The notes beneath the pieces are model-generated. The model did not search any database, was not told where the DNA came from, and saw nothing but the letters and a program-made list of their open reading frames with translations. Both the position numbers and the translations under genes were made by a program. Below, piece after piece: positions 59,655 through 64,000 of a stretch of 64,000 nucleotides of DNA. Source of the stretch: Isoptericola variabilis 225. Its GTDB lineage: Bacteria > Actinomycetota > Actinomycetes > Actinomycetales > Cellulomonadaceae. The DNA lies in assembly GCF_000215105.1 (NCBI RefSeq), contig NC_015588.1, positions 744,001-808,000 on the forward strand. The letters run 5' to 3'. The stretch's first letter is position 1. Each line of letters starts with the position of its first letter.

Positions 59655-62296
59655 ATGACCTCCCTCTTCGACAGCCTCTCGCTCCCCGGCCTCGCACCGA
59701 CGTCGCGCGACGACGCCGCGCGCCTCCCGTCCACGGCCCCGCGCTGGGACGACGAGCCGGCCGAGGGCGTCCCCGACTGGGTGCGGGACGCCGTCGGGCC
59801 GCAGGACCGGGAGGAGCAGCCGCGGGCGCGGGGCGCCTACGCGCACCTCGACCCCGACGCGCTGCTCGAGGGGCTCAACCCGCAGCAGCGGGCCGCCGTC
59901 GTGCACCACGGCTCGCCGCTGCTCATCGTCGCGGGCGCGGGCTCGGGCAAGACGCGCGTGCTCACGCACCGCATCGCGCACCTGCTCGCGACCGGTCGGG
60001 CGCGCTCGGGCGAGATCCTCGCGATCACGTTCACCAACAAGGCCGCGGCGGAGATGCGCGAGCGCGTCGAGCAGCTCGTGGGGCCGTCGGCGAGCCGCAT
60101 GTGGGTCTCGACGTTCCACTCGGCGTGCGTGCGCATCCTGCGCAAGGAGGCCAAGACCCTGGGCCTGCGGAGCAGCTTCTCGATCTACGACGCCGCCGAC
60201 TCCCAGCGCCTCATCACGCTCGTGACGCGCGAGCTCAACCTCGACCCGAAGAAGTACCCGGCGCGCTCGCTCGCGAACAAGATCAGCGACCTCAAGAACG
60301 AGCTCGTCGACCCGGACACCTACGCGCAGAAGTCGGGCGCGGACGCGACCGAGGAGGGCTGGCGCGAGCGCGCGGCCCGTGGGGGCGGGCTCGCCGCGCC
60401 GTCGGTGCCCGAGTTCGACACGGTGCTGGCCGACGTCTACCGCCGCTACCAGGCACGCCTGGCCCAGGCCCACGCGCTGGACTTCGACGACATCATCATG
60501 ACGACGGTGAACCTGCTCCAGGCGTTCCCCAACGTCGCGGAGCACTACCGCCGCCGGTTCCGCCACATCCTCGTCGACGAGTACCAGGACACCAACCACG
60601 CGCAGTACGTCCTCGTGCGCGAGCTCGCCGGTCACGGGAGCGACCTCGACCCGGCCGAGCTGACCGTCGTCGGCGACGCCGACCAGTCGATCTACGCGTT
60701 CCGCGGCGCGACGATCCGCAACATCGTCGAGTTCGAGGCGGACTACCCCGACGCGCGGACGGTCCTGCTCGAGCAGAACTACCGCTCGACGCAGAACATC
60801 CTCGAGGCGGCCAACGCCGTCATCTCGCGCAACCCGGACCGCAAGCCCAAGCGGCTGTGGACCGACGCGGGCGCCGGGGCGAAGATCGTGGGCTACGTCG
60901 CCGACGACGAGCACGCCGAGGCGCGGTTCGTCGCCGAGGAGATCGACCGGCTCGGCGACGCCGAGGGCGTGCGCCCGGGCGACGTCGCGGTCTTCTACCG
61001 CACCAACGCGCAGTCGCGTGCGCTCGAGGAGGTCCTCATCCGCGTCGGGCTGCCGTACAAGGTCGTGGGCGGCACCCGGTTCTACGAGCGGCGCGAGGTC
61101 AAGGACGCGATCGCGTACCTGCGCGCGCTGGCCAACGTGGACGACGACGTCAACCTGCGACGCGTGCTCAACGTGCCCAAGCGCGGGCTCGGGGACCGCG
61201 CGGAGTCGCTCGTGGCGTCGTTCGCGGACCGCGAGCGCATCTCGTTCGGGGCGGCGCTCGAGCGCGCGGACGAGATCCCCGGCATGACGACGCGCACGCT
61301 CAGGCCGCTGCTCGCGTTCCGCGACATGATGGCCGAGCTGCGCGCCCTGGTCGACGACGGCGCGACGCCCGCGACGATCCTCGGCGAGGTGCTGGACCGT
61401 ACCGGGTACCTGGCCGAGCTGCGCGCGTCGGACGACCCGCAGGACGCCTCGCGCGTCGAGAACCTCGCCGAGCTGCACGCGGTGGCGACGGAGTTCACCG
61501 AGCTCGACCCCGAGGGCGACCTCGCCGACTTCCTGGAGCGGGTCTCGCTCGTCGCCGACAGCGACCAGATCCCCGACGAGGACGTCGCCGACGGCGCCGC
61601 CGAGGAGGCACCCAAGGAGGACGCCGGCGTCGTCACGCTCATGACGCTGCACACCGCCAAGGGGCTCGAGTTCCCGGTCGTGTTCCTCACGGGCATGGAG
61701 GACGGCACGTTCCCCCACATGCGGTCGCTGCACGACGACGCCGAGCTCGCCGAGGAGCGCCGGCTCGCCTACGTGGGCCTCACCCGCGCGCGCGAGCGGC
61801 TCTACCTCACGCGGTCGGCGGTGCGCTCCGCGTGGGGCATGGCCAACGAGTTCCCGCCGTCGCGCTTCCTCGAGGAGATCCCCGAGCAGCTGTGGGACTG
61901 GCGGCGGCGCGAGTCGTCGACGCAGGTGCTGCGGCGCGGCGGCTCGGCGTGGGGCGACCGCCCGCGCTCCGGCGGCGCGACGTGGGGCGAGCGCCGGGGC
62001 GGCGAGTCGCGCCGGCCCGCGACCGCGCGCACCGAGACGGTCGGCGGGCGGCTGGGCCGGCCGGAACGGCGGGGGCGCCGTCGTCGGGCACGGCGACGTT
62101 CGGCTCGGCGACGCCGCGGCGGGCGGCGGACGTCCCGAGCCTCGAGGTGGGCGACAAGGTCACGCACGACGCCTACGGGCTCGGCACCGTCGTCGGGCTC
62201 GAGGGCACGGGTCCCAACACGGTGGCCCGGATCGACTTCGGCTCCGACGGCACGAAGCGGCTGCTGCTGCGGTACTCGCCGGTCGTCAAGCTCTGA
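59655..62296 (+). CDS. pcrA: UvrD/PcrA-type DNA helicase (apparent frameshift near its C-terminus)
   Basis: SF1A 3'-5' DNA helicase for repair and replication-conflict clearance. The first frame gives GAGSGKTRVLTHRIAHLL (Walker A, Lys99), TFTNKAAAEMRERV, LVDEYQDTNHAQY (Walker B), GDADQSIYAFRGA, VLLEQNYRSTQNILE and LMTLHTAKGLEFPVVF, all helicase motifs. Its frame runs into Arg-rich noise after about 62040, while the normal C-terminus (AAGPAGTAGAPSSG, then VPSLEVGDKVTHDAYGLGTVVGLEG, ending at 62296) lies in another frame. One indel between about 62030 and 62075, in G-rich linker DNA, would join them. It may be a sequencing error, since PcrA is usually essential. Otherwise the C-terminal RNA-polymerase-binding Tudor-like domain is lost. 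Confidence 0.88.
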
Positions 62297-62359
62297 CGGG
62301 CCGCTCTTTCACCCGGTCCCCGGGCGCACGGACAGGCCCCCGGGGCACCATGCTGGAGC

Positions 62360-63835
62360 ATGGCCACCGCCGAGGCGCAGCGTCGTCGCATCCGAGCCGC
62401 TCTCGTGCACGCGCGGTCCACGGTCGAGGACGCCTGGTCCGGGTACCGGGCCCTCGGCGGCCGGGCCGACCGCGCGGCGGTGCGCGCCTTCCTCGACGGC
62501 TCCGCCGAGCTGCCCGCGCACGAGCGCGACCGCCTGGCGCTCGCGGTCGAGCGCCTCGTCGGCAGGGCACCCGCGCGCGAGCGCACCCGCGCCCGGCACG
62601 GCGCGGACGACCTGCCCGACGGCCCGCTCGCGGCGCTGGTCGAGCTGCTCGTCGGCACGCACCTCGTCCCGCCCGAGGCGATCGGCGACGCCGTCCGGGA
62701 GACCGCCTCCCGCCTGGGCGTGGAGGCGCTGGCCTACGTGGCCGACTACCAGTTCCGCGTGCTCGTGCCCGTGCCGGCGACGGGGGGCGACGGGGGAGAC
62801 GCGGGTGAGCCGGTGCAGATCGAGGGCACGGTCGCGGGCCGTGCGTTCCGGGCGCTGCGGACCGTCGAGGCGACGGTCGACGGGCGCCCGTGCCTCTGGG
62901 TGCCGGTGATCGACGGCGTCGAGCGCATCGGCGTGCTGCGCGTCGTCGCGCTCGAGGGCACCGACCTCGACGACCCCGAGCTGCGCCGCACGTGCTGGTG
63001 GATCACCCACCTGCTCGGGCACCTCGTGACCGTCCTCGACGCGTACGGCGACGGGCTCGACGCGCTGCGGCGCCGCCGCCCGCGCACGACCGAGGCCGAG
63101 CTCGTGTGGAGCCTGCTGCCGCCGCTCACCGCCGGCACGGACGCGGTCGTCGTGGCGGGCCGCCTCGAGCCGGCGTACGAGGTGGGCGGCGACGTCTTCG
63201 ACTACGCGCTCGGGCCGACGTCGGCGTCGTTCGTCGTCCTCGACGCCACGGGTCACGACCTGGCGGCCGGGCTCGCCTCGGCGGCGGGTCTGGCGGCCTA
63301 CCGGAACGCGCGGCGCAACGGCAAGGGCCTGTTCGAGCAGGCCGAGTCGGTGCACCGCACGCTCGAGGCGCAGTTCGGCGGCTCGGTGTACGCGACGGCG
63401 GTCTTCGGCGAGCTCGACACGACGACCGGGCGCCTGCGCTACCTCGTGGCGGGGCACCCGAGCCCGCTCGTCATGCGCAGGGGACACGTCGTCAAGAAGC
63501 TCGCGAGCGGGCGCCGTCCGCTGCTCGGGCTCGAGATGCGCACGGGCGTCACGCTCGGCGAGGAGCACCTCGAGCCGGGCGACACGATCGTCCTGTACAC
63601 CGACGGCATCCCCGAGGCGCGCGACGCGGAGGGCAGGACCTTCGGGCTCCCGCGGCTCGTCGACGTGCTCGAGCGCGAGTCGGCGCAGGGCATCCCGCTT
63701 CCCGAGATCGTGGACCGGCTCGTGCGCGCGGTCATGCAGCACCAGGACGACGTGCTGCAGGACGACGCGACGCTCCTGCTCGTGCAGTGGACGACCGAGG
63801 GGCAGGCGCTGCTGGAGCCCGGCCGGGCGCGGTGA
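62360..63835 (+). CDS. SpoIIE/PP2C-family serine phosphatase (RsbU-like)
   Basis: 491 residues. The C-terminal 230 residues are a PP2C-type SpoIIE domain with the metal ligands in YEVGGDVFDY, VLDATGHDLAAGLASA, LVAGHPSPLVM, IVLYTDGIPEARD and LQDDATLLLVQW. The N-terminal 240 residues form an unrecognised regulatory part containing a GAF-like region (WVPVIDGVERIGVLRVVALEG). Such phosphatases act on anti-anti-sigma factors in partner-switching modules; no STAS or anti-sigma gene is in the window. The ATG at 62360 has a GGAG 2 nt upstream and CACCAT further up. Confidence 0.88.
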   Translation: MATAEAQRRRIRAALVHARSTVEDAWSGYRALGGRADRAAVRAFLDGSAELPAHERDRLALAVERLVGRAPARERTRARHGADDLPDGPLAALVELLVGTHLVPPEAIGDAVRETASRLGVEALAYVADYQFRVLVPVPATGGDGGDAGEPVQIEGTVAGRAFRALRTVEATVDGRPCLWVPVIDGVERIGVLRVVALEGTDLDDPELRRTCWWITHLLGHLVTVLDAYGDGLDALRRRRPRTTEAELVWSLLPPLTAGTDAVVVAGRLEPAYEVGGDVFDYALGPTSASFVVLDATGHDLAAGLASAAGLAAYRNARRNGKGLFEQAESVHRTLEAQFGGSVYATAVFGELDTTTGRLRYLVAGHPSPLVMRRGHVVKKLASGRRPLLGLEMRTGVTLGEEHLEPGDTIVLYTDGIPEARDAEGRTFGLPRLVDVLERESAQGIPLPEIVDRLVRAVMQHQDDVLQDDATLLLVQWTTEGQALLEPGRAR

Positions 63836-63839
63836 GGCG

Positions 63840-64000
63840 TCAGGCCGCGCGGCGGTGCCGCTCGACGGCGGTGCGCAGCGCGGGGACGTCCGTGCCGGCG
63901 TCGTGCAGCGCGGGCTCGAGGACCCGGCCCGCCGGGCACTCGGCGCGCAGCATGCCGAGCAGCACGTGCGCGCCCTCGATGTGACGGTCGCCGAGGCGGA
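63840..64000 (-). CDS. Clp N-terminal domain protein, 3' part
   Basis: The last 53 codons of a minus-strand gene entering from the right edge. The visible end RLGDRHIEGAHVLLGMLR is a Clp_N repeat (compare HxxIxxxHLLLGLL of ClpC), followed by AECPAGRVLEPAL and a short Arg-rich end. It is too short to be ClpC itself at this end (no AAA domain here), so it is probably a small ClpN-domain protein or regulator. The GGCGTCAGGCCG around the stop resembles that of thiE. Confidence 0.75.
   Translation of the reverse strand, partial: RLGDRHIEGAHVLLGMLRAECPAGRVLEPALHDAGTDVPALRTAVERHRRAA

Noticed and set aside
62317-62346. Terminator after pcrA (CCCCGGG...CCCGGGG)
   Set aside because: The pairing is short and matches are expected by chance at this GC content; not strong enough to list.

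Overview
The window is very GC-rich chromosomal DNA with strong G/C bias at third codon positions. It comes from a high-GC actinobacterium, most likely a Micrococcales member near Cellulosimicrobium, Cellulomonas or Isoptericola (inference from gene content and synteny; no rRNA gene is present to confirm it). The gene order alr-tsaE-tsaB-rimI ... tsaD ... groES-whiB3/whiD-like ... guaB ... guaB3 ... guaA follows a backbone known from Mycobacterium and Streptomyces. Here it is interrupted by lineage-specific insertions and losses, including the absence of groEL next to groES.

Layout. 1-2.9 kb: 5' end of a luciferase-like oxidoreductase, nnr, a decayed SDR gene and its divergent MarR regulator. 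2.9-10.3 kb: glutathione peroxidase, an RluA-type pseudouridine synthase, alanine racemase, the t6A genes tsaE/tsaB/tsaD with rimI, a sulfurtransferase and a nitroreductase. 10.4-16.7 kb: a carboxylate-amine ligase, a THUMP-like methyltransferase, groES with a CIRCE element, a WhiB regulator, a MerR-type regulator and guaB. 16.8-24.8 kb: a Tat-exported flavin amine oxidase divergent from an exported RidA protein, an exonuclease, guaB3, an aldehyde dehydrogenase, and a DUF4031-HD fusion coupled to gntR. 24.8-32.8 kb: gluconate kinase and permease facing an xfp-pta-ackA phosphoketolase operon. 33-38.3 kb: SURF1 and thiamine genes (thiE; thiO-thiS-thiG behind a TPP riboswitch; moeZ). 38.3-44 kb: a heterodimeric ABC exporter, a DUF3817 protein and guaA. 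44-50.2 kb: a damaged TetR/DUF6463 pair, a glycosyltransferase and a PspC/two-component module. 50.2-55.2 kb: a sulfite-reduction operon (sir-cysH-cysG-cbiX) preceded by a cysteine-rich leader peptide. 55.3-64 kb: small membrane proteins, an S9 peptidase, GNAT, MerR, pcrA, a SpoIIE phosphatase and a ClpN-domain fragment.

Metabolic links: imported gluconate can be phosphorylated by GntK, and its pentose-phosphate products split by phosphoketolase to acetyl-phosphate, which AckA turns into acetate and ATP. ThiO/ThiS/ThiG and MoeZ supply the thiazole branch of thiamine synthesis. Sir, CysH, CysG and CbiX make the siroheme and sulfide needed for cysteine.

Three patterns stand out. (1) A 33-residue leader peptide with seven cysteines in its last 12 residues, apparently leaderless, precedes the sulfite-reduction operon and resembles a cysteine attenuator. 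(2) Intergenic DNA is rich in perfect palindromes and in repeats with an exact 20-bp period that carry stop codons of flanking genes. (3) About twenty genes have a TANNNT-like -10 box 6-7 nt before the start codon, usually without a Shine-Dalgarno sequence, which suggests widespread leaderless transcription.
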